From positions 2,480,001 through 2,544,000 of the forward strand of contig JAWZSP010000003.1 of the NCBI GenBank assembly GCA_034401135.1: 64,000 nucleotides of DNA. Direction: 5' to 3'. Source of the stretch: Volutella citrinella (Eukaryota; Ascomycota; Sordariomycetes; Hypocreales; Nectriaceae). A model generated the notes under the pieces. It made no database searches. It was not told where the DNA came from and was given only the letters and a program-made list of their open reading frames with translations. This document shows positions 31,950 to 43,749 of this stretch, piece after piece; the first letter of the stretch is position 1; the number at the start of each line of letters is the position of its first letter. Both the position numbers and the translations under genes were made by a program.

Positions 31950-34900
31950 TGTGTGGAATTACGAGTACTGTGAAGGGGGGGAGAAGAGTGGTGGAATTGA
32001 AGCGGGATGAGCGGGCGAGTGTCTGGCTTGTCCCGGGAGCAACACGATCAATTCTGAGCGGGGAATGGTCAGCAGGCGCAGGGGAGTAGAAAGCGATGGG
32101 ATGCCGTGGTCGCGAGTGCGAGAAGAAGCTGAAGAGGCGTCCCAGAGGCTGCAACACCAGGGCTGACGAGTGCAAGAGCTGTCCTGTCCAGAGGAGGGGC
32201 AGAATTACGAAGCTGAGGCGGACCCAACGAGCAATTCCAAGCAGACAGACGACGATCACGGCAGCGACGAAGGCAGGAAGGGAGGTTACTCACCACTGCA
32301 CGATGGCGACTATGAATCGAAAGCTGGCGATTGAAGGCGACGATGAGGAAATGCGTTGCTGGAGAGGATGGGCAGAGAGGGAGACGAAGATGGATCTGCA
32401 GCTGGGCCTCGAAAAAACGAAGCTCCTAGGATCTGGCTTCTCAAAGGGGACTGGGACTGGTTGAAGGGGGGGATGGCAGGGGCTGGTGGCGCATCATGGG
32501 GCGGGTGGGCGGTCAAGGTACCTCATCGCCTTGGGGTACCTCGACAACCCGGAAGCCAACCCGCGGGGATTCACCACAGAGCCACAGGCAGCCCCCACCA
32601 TGAAAGGGCAGCTACCGCACGGGAAAAGCTTTGGGGCGACCCAAGCCCCGCCAAATTGGACGGCCCAAAAAACCCACCTGGAAATCGCTGAGGAGGTGGC
32701 AGCCCGTCATCTGTGGCGGGAGCTCAAGTACTGGTACCTCGAGTGGCGGCGTGAGCGCGTGGCCCCCAGCTGTTGAGGACCAAGTGGACCAGCAGCCCGT
32801 TACGAGCACGAGAGCGACGCATAGCAACCCGCCGAAAACCGCAGCAACCATCACCCACTAACCACTCGGAAACGCCAATTTCCCTTTTCTGTGGCCAATT
32901 TTGCCAGACCCGATTGTGGGAGGCGCCTGTGGCTGCGAAAACTGGAAACGCAGGCGGCCGGGACAATGTGCATTTTGCTTGGTGCGCTGGGCCTCCCTGT
33001 GGCGGGGTTGTGTTGCCCAGCAGTCTGGGTGCGCAAGCATGGAAGCTTACCGACTTCCAGGAGGTCGCCAAGCTGCTGAGCTCGCCTCCTAGGAGCTCTG
33101 AGCCCACTAATACGCCCTAGTCCACAGGGGTGGCACCAATGAATCCATGGATGGCCCAAGCAACCCGCTACGAGCCGCAGAAGCTTCCAGCTTCCGGTCC
33201 AGGTGGCACGCTGGGCAGTCGGAAGCCGGAGCTGTGCTTTTTCACGGGCTGGCCGCGGACACCGAGTGGTGAGGTGGTCAGCGGATGGGCAGTCAGCAGG
33301 ACTGCACGAGGACAGCGGCGACCTCGGCCCCCGATTTTTGGTGGAGTGCACATTGAAATGCGATGGAATAATCGGGGCGTGGGATGCCGTCTGAGAAGTC
33401 TGGATGGCAGCCCAGCATGGCATTACGCTGGTGTTTTCGCCCATCAGCCCCCGCTTATTCCCTACCAGGGCGCCACCCCCTCCAGCCGTGCTTCCCTCCA
33501 GAGGGGTTGTCTCGTCTGGGCTCCGTCCTCCGGACTGCACAGCTGGCCGGGTTGGGCGGTTGACTTTGGCCCACCACCCCTGGAAGGGCCCGCCCCCTCC
33601 TGAGCGGGATCGGAATCATGACATCCAACCCAACCATCCCACCACACACGAAACGTCGCGCTTTGGTGGTTGTGCAGAGCAGACGTGCCAGGAAGTCTGG
33701 CATCCTGGATCAGGGGCTGGTGGCACAGTGCCCGCCATTCGAGGCGGCATTGATCGTTTTCCCGCAACCTGGAGAAGCCGGCAAGCTCCCAGGGCCTTGG
33801 GGTAGCTGCCGGCTGGGGGCGTTGAGCCCCCCTCATGCATTTGCTGACTGAAAGGCTAGCTTATCTGCGGGTGTTGTGTGAGCCACCCACCAGAAACATT
33901 GACTCTCACCAGTGTCGTGCAACGGTTGGTGCCTGGTGATGGCTGAACTGCTGGATGGCGGGCTGGTCTGAGGTGAGGAGTCAGTCACTGTTTAGTGCTG
34001 CTCATGACAACCGCGCGCCTGCACTTACCACGACGGGTTTGCCATGTACCAGTACTTGGACTGTGGCCAGGAATTTGGGATAAGCTCAAAGCAGAAGTGC
34101 GGGACATGGGTCTCGCAAACGCGCAAAACCGAACACGGGCATTGGGATTCAACAAGATCCAACAGAAAAAAAAAAGAGGACCCCAGAAAACGAAGAGCGG
34201 TCTCCCCAAAAATCTGCCCCAACCAGTACCGAGGCCGAAGCGATCGCCACGGCGCCAATTCACCTCCTAGCCCAGAGTATCGGACCGCCGCAGGCCAAAC
34301 ATCCCCGTTGCCTCGAGCATCAAGTCAGCCAGACAGCGATAATTGCCCGGCATCTTCGTCCGAGACGACGACGTTTCTGAGACCAAAGCAGCCCGCCGAC
34401 CGGTAAGTCCATCTCTCTGTCTCTCCGCCTTGTTGAATTCGAAGCACATGTCCTTCATCAAAGACGGCTTCTAGAGGTGAGCGCTTGTGCCTGGGTTGAG
34501 TGGCCCATGCACTTGGGAGGGGCCATGTTTGCACTGGAAGGGGTACCTGGCTTGCCCTCCTGGTCGGGGTACCTTGGGCCGGGGTGGTACCTCTCGTCCT
34601 TAGCCGTGCTGTCAAGGCGCCCCTGGGCGGGTGCTACAGCATGGCGGGCGTCCCAAACACCCCACTGATTTTTTTCTGGCTGTGGTGGAGGGCGTGTGCT
34701 AGCTGCCGAGCGACATGGGAGCTCCAGTGGCCAGCCAAGCGTCTGCCCAAGCAGCCTCGTCAAGTCAACGGAAACTCAGCTCGCCCTCCTGATTTCTTAC
34801 TCCCTCCCCGCCCTCAATTCATCCATCCCTCCTCTCAACTGGTCTCGTCCCTGAGCCTTCTCCGCCATCCTTCCTCCTCAAACCTCATCCTGTGCCTAAT

Positions 34901-35065
34901 TCCTCCGAGCCTCTTTCTCCTTGTTCTGAGCTCAGAGTGCCTCTTGGTTTTACACTCCTGCTGACACCGTTTTATCGTGGTCCCTCCAGCAGCTGCTCTC
35001 TATTTTCTCAACAGCCCTCGTAACCGCCACGAACTCGTCCGCCCCCGAGCTCTCGCCCATTCACA
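31950..35065. promoter_or_regulatory. 3.1 kb divergent promoter region of acl2 and acl1
   Basis: No protein gene is supported inside. Two CCAAT motifs lie near 32873 and 32894 with an ATTG shortly after. The segment next to acl1 has a long pyrimidine-rich leader (about 34795-35040). A GTAAGTCC donor near 34403 and AG acceptors near 34989 and 35012 would allow a 5' UTR intron of about 600 nt; this is an inference. The shared upstream region suits co-expression of the two subunits. Confidence 0.5.
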
Positions 35066-37107
35066 ATGTCTTCCTCGCACCTGTCGGCCAACGACAAGAT
35101 CCAGCGGTTCCCGGCTCCCAGCCGGCCGCTGACCCCCCTCCCCGAGCATGCGCTCTTCACCAGCAAGACCCGATGCTTCGTCTACGGTCTGCAGCCCCGT
35201 GCCGTCCAGGGTATGCTCGACTTCGACTTCATCTGCAAGCGCGCCAAGCCCTCCGTTGCCGGCATCATCTATACCTTCGGTGGCCAGTTCGTGAGCAAGA
35301 TGTACTGGGGAACCAGCGAGACGCTTCTGCCTGTCTACCAGCAGGTCGACAAGGCCATGGCCAAGCACCCCGACGTCGATGTCGTTGTCAACTTCGCTTC
35401 CTCCCGAAGTGTCTACAGCTCCACCATGGAGCTCATGGAGAACCCCCAGATCAAGACCATCGCCATCATTGCCGAGGGTGTTCCCGAGCGAGTAAGTTTT
35501 GTGGCTATTCCTCAGTGATGGTGGAAACCAATTAGCAACTGCGAACGTGTGCTGACATGACTCTCTTCCTCCAGCGAGCTCGTGAGATCGCACATGTGGC
35601 CAAGAAGAAGGGTGTCACCATCATTGGCCCCGCCACTGTCGGTGGCATCAAGCCTGGCAGCTTCAAGATCGGTAACACTGGCGGTATGATGGACAACATC
35701 GTCGCCTCCAAGCTCTACCGCAAGGGTTCCGTCGGTTACGTCTCCAAGTCCGGTGGTATGTCCAACGAGCTGAACAACATCATTGCCCAAAACACCAACG
35801 GTGTTCACGAGGGTATTGCCATTGGTGGTGACCGATATCCCGGTACCACCTTCATCGACCACATGCTGCGATACCAGGCCGACCCCGAGTGCAAGATCCT
35901 CGTCCTGCTCGGTGAGGTTGGCGGTGTCGAGGAGTACAAGGTCATCGAGGCCGTCAAGCAGGGTATCATTACCAAGCCCATCGTCGCCTGGGCCATTGGT
36001 ACCTGCGCCAGCATGTTCAAGACTGAGGTTCAGTTCGGCCACGCCGGTTCTTTCGCCAACTCCCAGCTCGAGACTGCTACCATGAAGAACGAGAAGATGC
36101 GCGAGGCTGGCTTCCACGTCCCCGACACCTTCGAGGATCTCCCCAGCGTCCTCAAGCAGGTGTACGACAAGCTCGTCAAGGAGGGCACCATTGTGCCCCA
36201 GGCCGAGCCTGTTGTCCCCAAGATCCCCATTGACTACTCATGGGCCCAGGAGCTTGGTCTCATCCGAAAGCCCGCCGCTTTCATTTCCACCATCTCCGAC
36301 GACCGTGGCCAGGAGCTCCTGTACGCTGGCATGCCCATCTCTGACGTCTTCAAGGAGGATATTGGCATTGGTGGTGTCATGTCCCTGCTGTGGTTCCGCC
36401 GCCGCCTCCCCACCTATGCCTCCAAGTTCCTTGAGATGGTCCTCATGCTTACCGCCGATCACGGCCCCGCCGTGTCGGGTGCCATGAACACCATCATCAC
36501 CACCCGTGCTGGCAAGGACCTCATCAGCGCCCTCGTCTCCGGTCTCCTGACCATCGGCTCCCGATTCGGTGGTGCCCTCGACGGCGCCGCCGAGGAGTTC
36601 ACCAAGGCTTTTGACAAGGGCCTCAGCCCCCGAGAGTTTGTCGACAACATGCGCAAGGCCAACAAGCTCATCCCCGGTATCGGTCACCGTGTCAAGTCCC
36701 GAAACAACCCCGATCTCCGTGTCGAGCTGGTCAAGGAGTACGTGTTGGCCAAGTTCCCCAACCACAAGCTGCTCGACTACGCCCTGGCTGTCGAGACCGT
36801 CACCACATCCAAGAAGGACAACCTGATCCTCAACGTCGACGGCTGCATCGCCGTCTGCTTCGTTGACCTCGTCCGCAACTGCGGTGCCTTCTCCAGCGAG
36901 GAGGCTGAGGACTACCTGAAGATGGGTGTGCTCAACGGTCTCTTCGTTCTCGGCCGAAGCATCGGTCTGATTGCCCACTACCTCGACCAGAAGCGTCTCC
37001 GCACTGGTCTGTACCGCCACCCCTGGGACGATATCACCTACCTGCTCCCCAACCTGCGGGAAGCCGGTGCGCCTGGTGCCGAGGGCCGTGTGGAGGTCTC
37101 CCTGTAA
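35066..37107 (+). CDS. acl1: ATP-citrate synthase (lyase) subunit 1
   Basis: Exons 35066-35491 and 35575-37107 give 652 residues, the fungal subunit 1 that corresponds to the C-terminal half of animal ACLY. It has a CoA-binding Rossmann part ([41 protein letters not shown]), a succinyl-CoA-ligase-like part with the phospho-His site His298 in FGHAGS, and a C-terminal citrate-synthase-like domain ([43 protein letters not shown]). The active-site His/Asp motifs of the citrate-synthase fold are visible. The single intron is phase 0 after PER. Codon use is strongly biased to C-ending codons, as expected for high expression, which also creates long antisense frames. The partner subunit is encoded divergently at 30085-31949. 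Confidence 0.97.
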
Positions 37108-39065
37108 GCGAAGACGCGGGAGAGTAATGCGGATGAGGTTATCCAAATGTGGCGTCGTGCATTTTGATGGATTAGTGTCATCGGACAGACGGCCTAGAGA
37201 CGCAAGGAAAAGCGGAGGCCTGTATGAGAAATTACAATACAATGTAACTAGTGTTCTGAGAGTGCGAGACAGCGCTCTAAATGACTCGTTTGATCAGTTG
37301 ATGACTCCCAACACACAGAGTGACACGCCATGTGATTCTTCCTCCACGCCGATGGTTGAAGGGACTACGTTGAGCCTCCGCATACTCATCCACACGCTTT
37401 GATCCTCATCCACGCGCTTTCATGTACAGCGCCCATCTTACACGCCGCCAGTTCGCTTGCAACCGATTCAATGGGTGGACCGCCCTGCATTCGTCTGTCT
37501 GGCACGAAAAACGCTTCTCTTTCCAGGAGCGGACCAGGCTGTGCTACCAGCTAGAGCCCCTCTGTATGTCCTGACTTGGTTCCATGATGCGACGCCTTCG
37601 CTGCGCTGCATATTGGAACTTTGGTCGCCACAGACGCTTGGGTTGGCTTTGGCGGCGTTGTCTGCTAGACATTCAAAGGTATATATGCCTGTGCCGTCGC
37701 GCAGTCTGCTTTGCTCTTGTTTCCTGACCATTCTGAGATGCCTATTGCCATGTCACTGCGAGACGAATCTGGTTTCCCTTCCGTATTGCATTGGTATTGA
37801 TGATACAACCGCCCCCTCAACGCCCATAGTCCCCCTCTAAACAAGACTGGCCATGGCGGTTTGTGCCGTTCACATCGTGGGGGGGCAGCAGTGGGAGGGT
37901 GTGTCGTCATCGTCAACCGGCAACGCACCCGCACCGGTTCGACCATCGCTTCCCAGCAGACGTACCGCTAGGTGAGTTGTCAAACTACCTTCCCTCTACT
38001 ACCCAGGACTAGCCGGCAGGAAGCCGTGTGTAACACGAGCACAGCCTGAGCGGAGACGCACCCGCCGATGGCAGCCGGAACGCCATTATTCAACAGACAC
38101 AGCTCCTATCGTCGTGGCTTGACAAGGTGGAGCCTTCGCCTGCGACAAAGCCAGGAGGCTAGATGGGACCCTGGGGAATTGAACCGATATAAAATACACA
38201 ACACTGAATAAGCACCCGGTCCCTAGGTGGTGAATGCGAGGAGGGGATGGTTTGATGCTCGATCTTCACAGGCGATTCCGGACCCGAACCAATGGTCCTA
38301 TTTTGAATTTATCAAATGTCTTGCGGTCACTTTTACAGCCCGTCGATTCAGGACCTGCGGCACTCTCAAGTCATTCTCTAAGGATAGCGCAAACGTCGGA
38401 GCCCGACGCAGTACACGCTTCTCAGCATCACGAGGCCACGGAATCCGAGGTTCCAGAGCCAAGCTTGTCTGTCCAGGGAACGCAATTATACGCTATTAGG
38501 TAGCAACTCTATACATACCAGTAGGAACACCGGGTCTTGCGCCGTTGTAGCCTTGCTTGTGTCATCCGTTAGCCATTGCATAGAGTGTAGCTGTAGGCGT
38601 GGTCGCATTCTTGAATCCTTTTATTTAGTATATACGGCTGTATTTTTATTGCTATTTTCCTTCCTTCTTCTTTTTTTTTAAAAAATCAAGGAAATGGGAA
38701 ATCATCTGAATGCAGCAGTATACCGCATCCTTCACATCTCATGGTGGAGTGAAGTTTGGTCACGTGCCTTGGTGATCAGCCACCCAAGGCTTGGCTTGGC
38801 GCCTGTGGATTTTCGACTTGGACGAAACTGCCCACTGTGACGACCAACGGCGACTCAACCGGCCGCACGACCTCGGCCACTCCATTTCAACACACGATTG
38901 CTAGGAACCAGGCGTCAGAGGTGAGCAGCCTCTCCAATTGGCCCCCTCGACCACAGCACAGCGACTCACACCGTTGACTCCAGCTCCATCCCATCCGCCT
39001 TCGACAGACGACCTACCTAACCACGCCCATTCCCATCAGCCGACCGCCGGGGGCAAAACACCAAC
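37108..39065. other. 2 kb intergenic region between acl1 and uL30m genes
   Basis: 3' flank of acl1, a T/A-rich stretch at 38620-38690 with a run of T then A, and the leader of the ribosomal-protein gene. No frame is convincing as a gene. Confidence 0.5.
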
Positions 39066-39335
39066 ATGTCCTACTTCCGAATCACACTCCACCGTTCCGC
39101 CATTGGCCTACCCGAGCGCACGCGCGGCGTCCTCGCGGCCCTCGGCCTGCGCCGGCGCATGCAGACCGTCTTCCACCCGGTGCATCCCCAGTTCGCCGGT
39201 ATGATCCTCAAGGTCAAGGAGCTGGTGCGTGTGCAAGAAGTCGACAGGGCCAAGACCAAGAAGGAGGTCAAGGCAGAGCGCACGCCTGACGCGGGCTTCT
39301 ATATCGAGAAGAAAGTGCCGCGGGCCCAGATCTAG
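39066..39335 (+). CDS. mrpl33: Mitochondrial large-subunit ribosomal protein uL30m
   Basis: A single exon of 89 residues starts at ATG 39066. The family signature is clear: [38 protein letters not shown], the uL30 fold with its ITLxRSxIGxP strand and the LGLRRR turn, then [13 protein letters not shown]. Fungal members (yeast Mrpl33) are about 85-100 residues and often lack a long cleavable presequence, as here. It is a component of the mitoribosome. It converges on eaf3. Confidence 0.93.
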   Translation: MSYFRITLHRSAIGLPERTRGVLAALGLRRRMQTVFHPVHPQFAGMILKVKELVRVQEVDRAKTKKEVKAERTPDAGFYIEKKVPRAQI

Positions 39336-39892
39336 GAGACATGACCAGAGCGCCGCCGGGGACAGGCTGCGGGAGGCAGTCACGTACGAGCAGGACCAGG
39401 CTCTACGACGTGTGTGGGGCAGACGAAAACATCTTGTATGAGCGCGAAGGAAGCGAGAGCATCTGGTGTATTATACTGTAACGGCACTGTACAAAATGGG
39501 CGTTGGAGGAAGCCATGCCAGCTTCTGAGGAATTTAGAGCTATTGCATATACCATCAGCCAAAAGAACATCTTAAGACTACGTCACGTCTTCAATTGTGT
39601 CCCAGCCTCAGTTCCGCCACAATAAAATGAACAACCGAAATATACATTACTACCAAATAAACATACACGACGAGTCATCTACCAAGCCCGCCAGACCAGC
39701 ATCTTGCGTAGTAGTTGCGCCGCAAGCTACAGTATTCAAGTCAACAGTGCGTAAACCCGCTCCGGTCACGCGTTACCCTTTCTTTTGCGAAAGGAAACCA
39801 ATCCTCACTTATCGTGTTCTCGCTTCTCGGCATGGGCGCTACCGTCTCGTCTCTTTTCGAATTCCCAAGTCCACCTGTTGAAGAGAGCCGCC
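39336..39892. other. Convergent 3' flanks of uL30m and eaf3
   Basis: 557 bp of 3' sequence from both genes, AT-rich around 39580-39680. An ACGCGT occurs at 39769 but lies at gene ends, where a promoter role is unlikely. Confidence 0.55.
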
Positions 39893-41071
39893 CTAAAAGC
39901 TACGCGCCTTCTCAATGTACTCCTGTGATGGTGTTTCGTATTCACTGACAAAGTAGGTCTCGCAGTTCCGGCCCAACCAGACGGTAAATTTGCCGACTTC
40001 TTCCCGCAACCGGGACACAGACTGTTGATCCATGTTTGTTTGAGCGAGCAATTCCGGCAGGGAGACTTGGAAGGTCAGTAAGCGTCTAGTCGATTCGGGG
40101 ACATGACGAATTTAACTCACCGATCAGTCGAGACAGATGCTCCGCGCCGTAAGCATCGCAGACATTCTTTATCTTGGAGTCCTGCTCCGTATTCTCCCAT
40201 AGTTTTCGAACATCCATATACTGGTGACGCTCAAACCTGGTAGACAATTAGGATCATGTCGACGATGTAGCTCCAGAAGTGAATTTACCGGTAGAGAAGT
40301 ATCCTGCTCAAGGCCTTCTCGAAATACTCACGCAAGCCTGCCACGACCTCTTCCAAGATGTCCATGCTGGCAGACCCTTCATCGCGGTGCGGCCGTTCAT
40401 GGGCAAGGTAGTCTTCAAATATTTGGGTCACGGGTTTGGAGTGAGGAAGAGGCACCAGCTGGTTGTTCTTGGTGATGTTCTCCCAGTCATCCACTAGCAT
40501 TGCCTGGATATGATCAGGTACGGGGATGTTGATCATGGGCTTGTTGTAGAAGGTATCCTCCTGGTAGTTGGTCAGTAACACGTGCCAAAAAAAAAAAAAT
40601 CAAGGCCGCATATTGAGAAGCTGGGGACAGGAATGGGAGACTAGGTGTGTGCAAAATGAGGCCTACCTGCTCAAGTTCCCAGTCCTTGCCTCGTCGTCCT
40701 CCTCGCCCTCCTTGAACGGTTGCTGAGCCTGCTCGCTCCTCGCTAACTCGAGCTGACTCGGGACCACTTCGGAGGCCCTTCTTAGGTTGCTTCGTGCCCC
40801 TCTGCATGTTATGCTTGACCTGCGCGTGGAGCTGGGAGGCCAGCTCTTTGTGCTCGTCGTCGAATGGGCGGATGCGGTCTACCAGAACCCAGTCGTCCCA
40901 GGTGTTCTTCCACCCCTTGTAATGAACCTTATAGCGATATCCTTCACTGGGCTTCTCGGCGGGCTGCACGTCCATAATCTTAGCCTCATAAAGCATGTCC
41001 ATGTGGAAGCAGAGGACTTTTTCGTCCTTGCTGAACGGCGCCGGCGCCGGCTGCTGGCGTGCAGGTGCCAT
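39893..41071 (-). CDS. eaf3: MRG-family chromatin protein Eaf3 (NuA4 / Rpd3S subunit)
   Basis: Four exons on the - strand (41071-40667, 40560-40289, 40236-40121, 40065-39893) encode 321 residues. The N-terminal chromo-barrel is seen as VLCFHMDMLYEAKIMDV...YKVHYKGWKNTWDDWVLVDRIRP (about residues 18-70), which in the family reads H3K36 methylation. A basic linker (GGRGGRRGKDWELEQ) leads to the MRG domain from about residue 140 to the end (INIPVPDHIQAMLVDDWENITKN, LREYFEKALSRILLYRFER, VGKFTVWLGRNCETYFVSEYETPSQEYIEKA). It would act in NuA4 acetyltransferase and Rpd3S deacetylase complexes. The start is ATG 41071; a longer frame upstream is in the leader. Confidence 0.94.
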
Positions 41072-41900
41072 GGTGATGCTAGGGCCAGGAATCACTCAAA
41101 AGAGGCGGTGTACGCAGAAACTTGCAGGGGCCGCTGGAGGCGATGATGGGGCAGCAAAAGATAAGAGATGTATCTTGTGAGAAAGGCGGGAGTAATGCGT
41201 TGACGAGAAGCCTTCAGCCCTTGGATGAAATGAGATGAGTGCCCAAGTGCGATGAGATGAGCAGGCAGGTAGTAATACAGTGTTGCAAACTTGGGGCACG
41301 GTGATTCGCGTTAATGGAGTTTTCTTGCCTCTGTACTTACCCAACGCGCGACGCGCTTCCTTCCTCGCAGGGATAGGGCAGGGGTGCATAAGTGGTTGAC
41401 GATAAGATAAGAAATGTGGCTTGCACAGTGGAGGTGGCAGGCATTGTTGAGTGTTTACCAGTGGGCACTGCCGCATGCTACAAGCCTTGTCGAGCATCTC
41501 CAGGCGACAAAGCGACGAAAGGGAATCAACTTCTTGTTTGTAATAATAACAAGACAGCGGCCGTATTGGCACATGAATATCTCGTTATTCAACCCCCCTA
41601 TTTTTTTTCTTCCACGCGTTTCGCGACTCTGCACACAGCAACGTGGTGCGTACCAACATTTCCTGGTGAACTTTGGGCTCCCAACGGGCAAGAACGGGTT
41701 GTTACAGGCGGGCGGCTGTGCTGTCTTCACTTGTGGGGCGCGTAGCTTGGAGCTTCGTGCATTACCTCGCCACGCGATCGCATTCCCATCCATGGCCTAC
41801 TCGTACCTACCTGCTACGGAGCATACGATTCTTACCGAGGGCGGTCCTGTTATTCTGTGAACATACAATACATCGCCATCGACGGCCCCCTCCCGCGACC
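41072..41900. promoter_or_regulatory. Divergent promoter, eaf3 and nkp2; MCB at 41614-41619
   Basis: 829 bp between divergent starts. A perfect MCB element ACGCGT (41614-41619) overlaps TTTCGCG (41619-41625), an E2F/SCB-like core, about 280 bp upstream of the nkp2 ATG. Cell-cycle control of a kinetochore gene is plausible but inferred. A T9 run lies just before it. Confidence 0.4.
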
Positions 41901-42534
41901 ATGCCGCCCTCCGAATCTGAAATCCTTACCAACTATCTCATCCAGCCGTCCAGCCTGACCTCCATCACGACCCTCGATCAGTTCAAGGCCCTATTCCCCC
42001 GCCCGCTTCAGTCCTCGCCTCAAGTCCGCGCGCTCTACCGAGATCTCCAGGCCCAGCGTGCCCTGATGCTGGATCGGGTCGCCGCCAACATCGCCGAGGA
42101 GGCCAAACGCGGCGTCGTCATGCGACGCGAGATGCTGCGGGAGCGGCGCGCAGCAGAGCGGCAGGAGATTGACGCCGAGTTCGAGATGGAGCGCGCTGTA
42201 TGTGGGCCCTCTTTTCCCCTCTCCATGTTGCACTGTATCCAGCACCTCGCTAACTCTAGATTGCATCTTGCAGCTGTTTGGCGACAAGTCGGGGGCCCAG
42301 AACGCAAGCCATAGCCTCAATTCCATCATACCCGAACTCGACGGGGCGACCAGCGCGCTCGAGGCCGAGATCGAGAAACTACAAGCCGAGGAGGCCGAAC
42401 TCCTCGAGTCTATCAAGCAAACCATCGGCGGCCTAAGCGACCTCCGATACGGCAAATTTGCCAATGCACATCTCAGGGACGAAATCACGGACAATCTCAA
42501 GAACGTGGAGGCGGCCTGCGAGGAAAAGTCTTGA
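41901..42534 (+). CDS. nkp2: Kinetochore subunit of the Cnl2/Nkp2 family (CCAN)
   Basis: Exons 41901-42197 and 42274-42534 give 185 residues. The family is a small coiled-coil component of the fungal constitutive centromere-associated network. The N-terminal block SESEILTNYLIQPSSLTSITTLDQFKALFP is the recognisable Cnl2/Nkp2 motif. The rest is helical and highly charged (REMLRERRAAERQEIDAEFEMERALFGD and IPELDGATSALEAEIEKLQAEEAELLESI), consistent with long coiled coils. The intron is phase 0 with GTATGT and TTGCAG ends. The stop lies 267 bp from the convergent gene at 42802. Confidence 0.87.
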
Positions 42535-42801
42535 TTCTTTCTTCACAAGTCGGGGTATTACACAAGCTTTCCCTGCAACCAACAAAGCGCGTGCAGAAAC
42601 ACGCCAATGGGGGAGACCCAAACCCTTTACAATACCTATTCGATTAACACATTGAAGAAGCAACATGACAACAAAACAGCCTCCGTTGACCGACCACGCA
42701 CTCATTCAAACCAGTCGTCCCATGGTCATAAATCGACTCGTTTTACTCAAACAGCTCAGCAGCTTCTCCTCAAGAGCAGCCATTTTGTCAATTCGAATTG
42801 C

Positions 42802-43749
42802 TTACGAGCGGGCGTCGCCAGGAGGAGCAAAGCGAGCGCCGGCAGGCTGCTGGCGGTTGGGGCCACCAGGCTGAGGGCCCATGCGGTTACCCCTTTGGAA
42901 TTCAAGGTTAGCCAAGTTTGGGTGTCACGGAATTGTTTCTTCGAGCTTACATCATGGTTCGGCTGCCAAAGGAGATGAGGAGCATAAAGAGCCAGTTGGG
43001 AACGAGACCAAAGCCCCACATGAGGTAGCCAAAGGGCACAGCGAGACCAAGCTCGGCGGCCTTGCCGTTCCAGGGGTGGAAAAAGCCGTCAAGAAGCTCA
43101 AAGGACTCCTTGCTGCCAGCCTCGTGGAGCTTGACGAGATCCTCAGAGGTGGTGGTGGTGGTGTTGAGGCGCTTCTTGTAGATGTCGATCTCGGGGGCGT
43201 TGGCAACCTCGAAGACGTAGAGGTTGGCAGTCGCAGTAGACCACGAATTGCAAAGGACGGGCTGGTCATCGCAGTTCAGGTAGGCCATGTACGGAGCACC
43301 TGGAAGCTTGGCGAACTTCTCGGCAGTCTCGTTGAAGGCGGCCTCGATCTTGTCACAGCGACCTGCCCAGTAATTGTCAGTTTCCGTATCGAATCTACGC
43401 CTAACAAGTCCCAACGGCGTCAACTTAGAAGCCGGTTCGTGTACATACCAAAGCAGGTCTTGTTGCGGCCAGAAGCGAGGACCCACCACTCGGCCTTGTC
43501 CTTGCTCTCCGTAGCAAGAGGCTCAAGAAGAGTGGGCTTCCAGTTATCGAGCGTCAGGGTGTGCAGCTTCTGGGGACCGGTCTTGGCCTCATGGGCTGCG
43601 GCGGCATCGTGGCTGTTGGGGCTGGGAACGTATTGGCTGATCTGGCCGAGGATGTTCTGGAACTGGGCCTGGTATTGCTCGAATGGGTTTTCCTGAGCAG
43701 CGGCGAGGGCAGGCAGGGCCGCCAGGACAGCAGAGGAGGAGAAGCGCAT
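42802..43749 (-). CDS. Secreted/ER membrane protein with thioredoxin-like region (conserved fungal, unnamed)
   Basis: Exons 43749-43449, 43362-42951 and 42892-42802 on the - strand encode 267 residues. MRFSSSAVLAALPALAAAQ is a signal peptide. The central part looks like a thioredoxin fold: EWWVLASGRNKTCFGRCDKIEAAFNETAEKF followed by YMAYLNCDDQPVLCNSW, with paired cysteines (CFGRC) where PDI-like proteins have CxxC. A hydrophobic segment PFGYLMWGFGLVPNWLFMLLISF near residues 210-235 is a predicted membrane anchor. A short polar Pro/Gln/Arg-rich tail (GPQPGGPNRQQPAGARFAPPGDARS) comes from exon 3. N-glycosylation sequons (NKT, NET) support lumenal placement. I know similar proteins only as uncharacterised ascomycete proteins; the redox role is a guess. 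Confidence 0.85.

Noticed and set aside
36238..37242. 334-residue open frame antisense to acl1 (and a 201-residue one at 35512-36117)
   Set aside because: Same codon-bias effect; acl1 reads perfectly on the + strand.
39769..39774. ACGCGT near 39769 as an MCB promoter element
   Set aside because: It lies between two convergent gene ends, where no promoter is expected.
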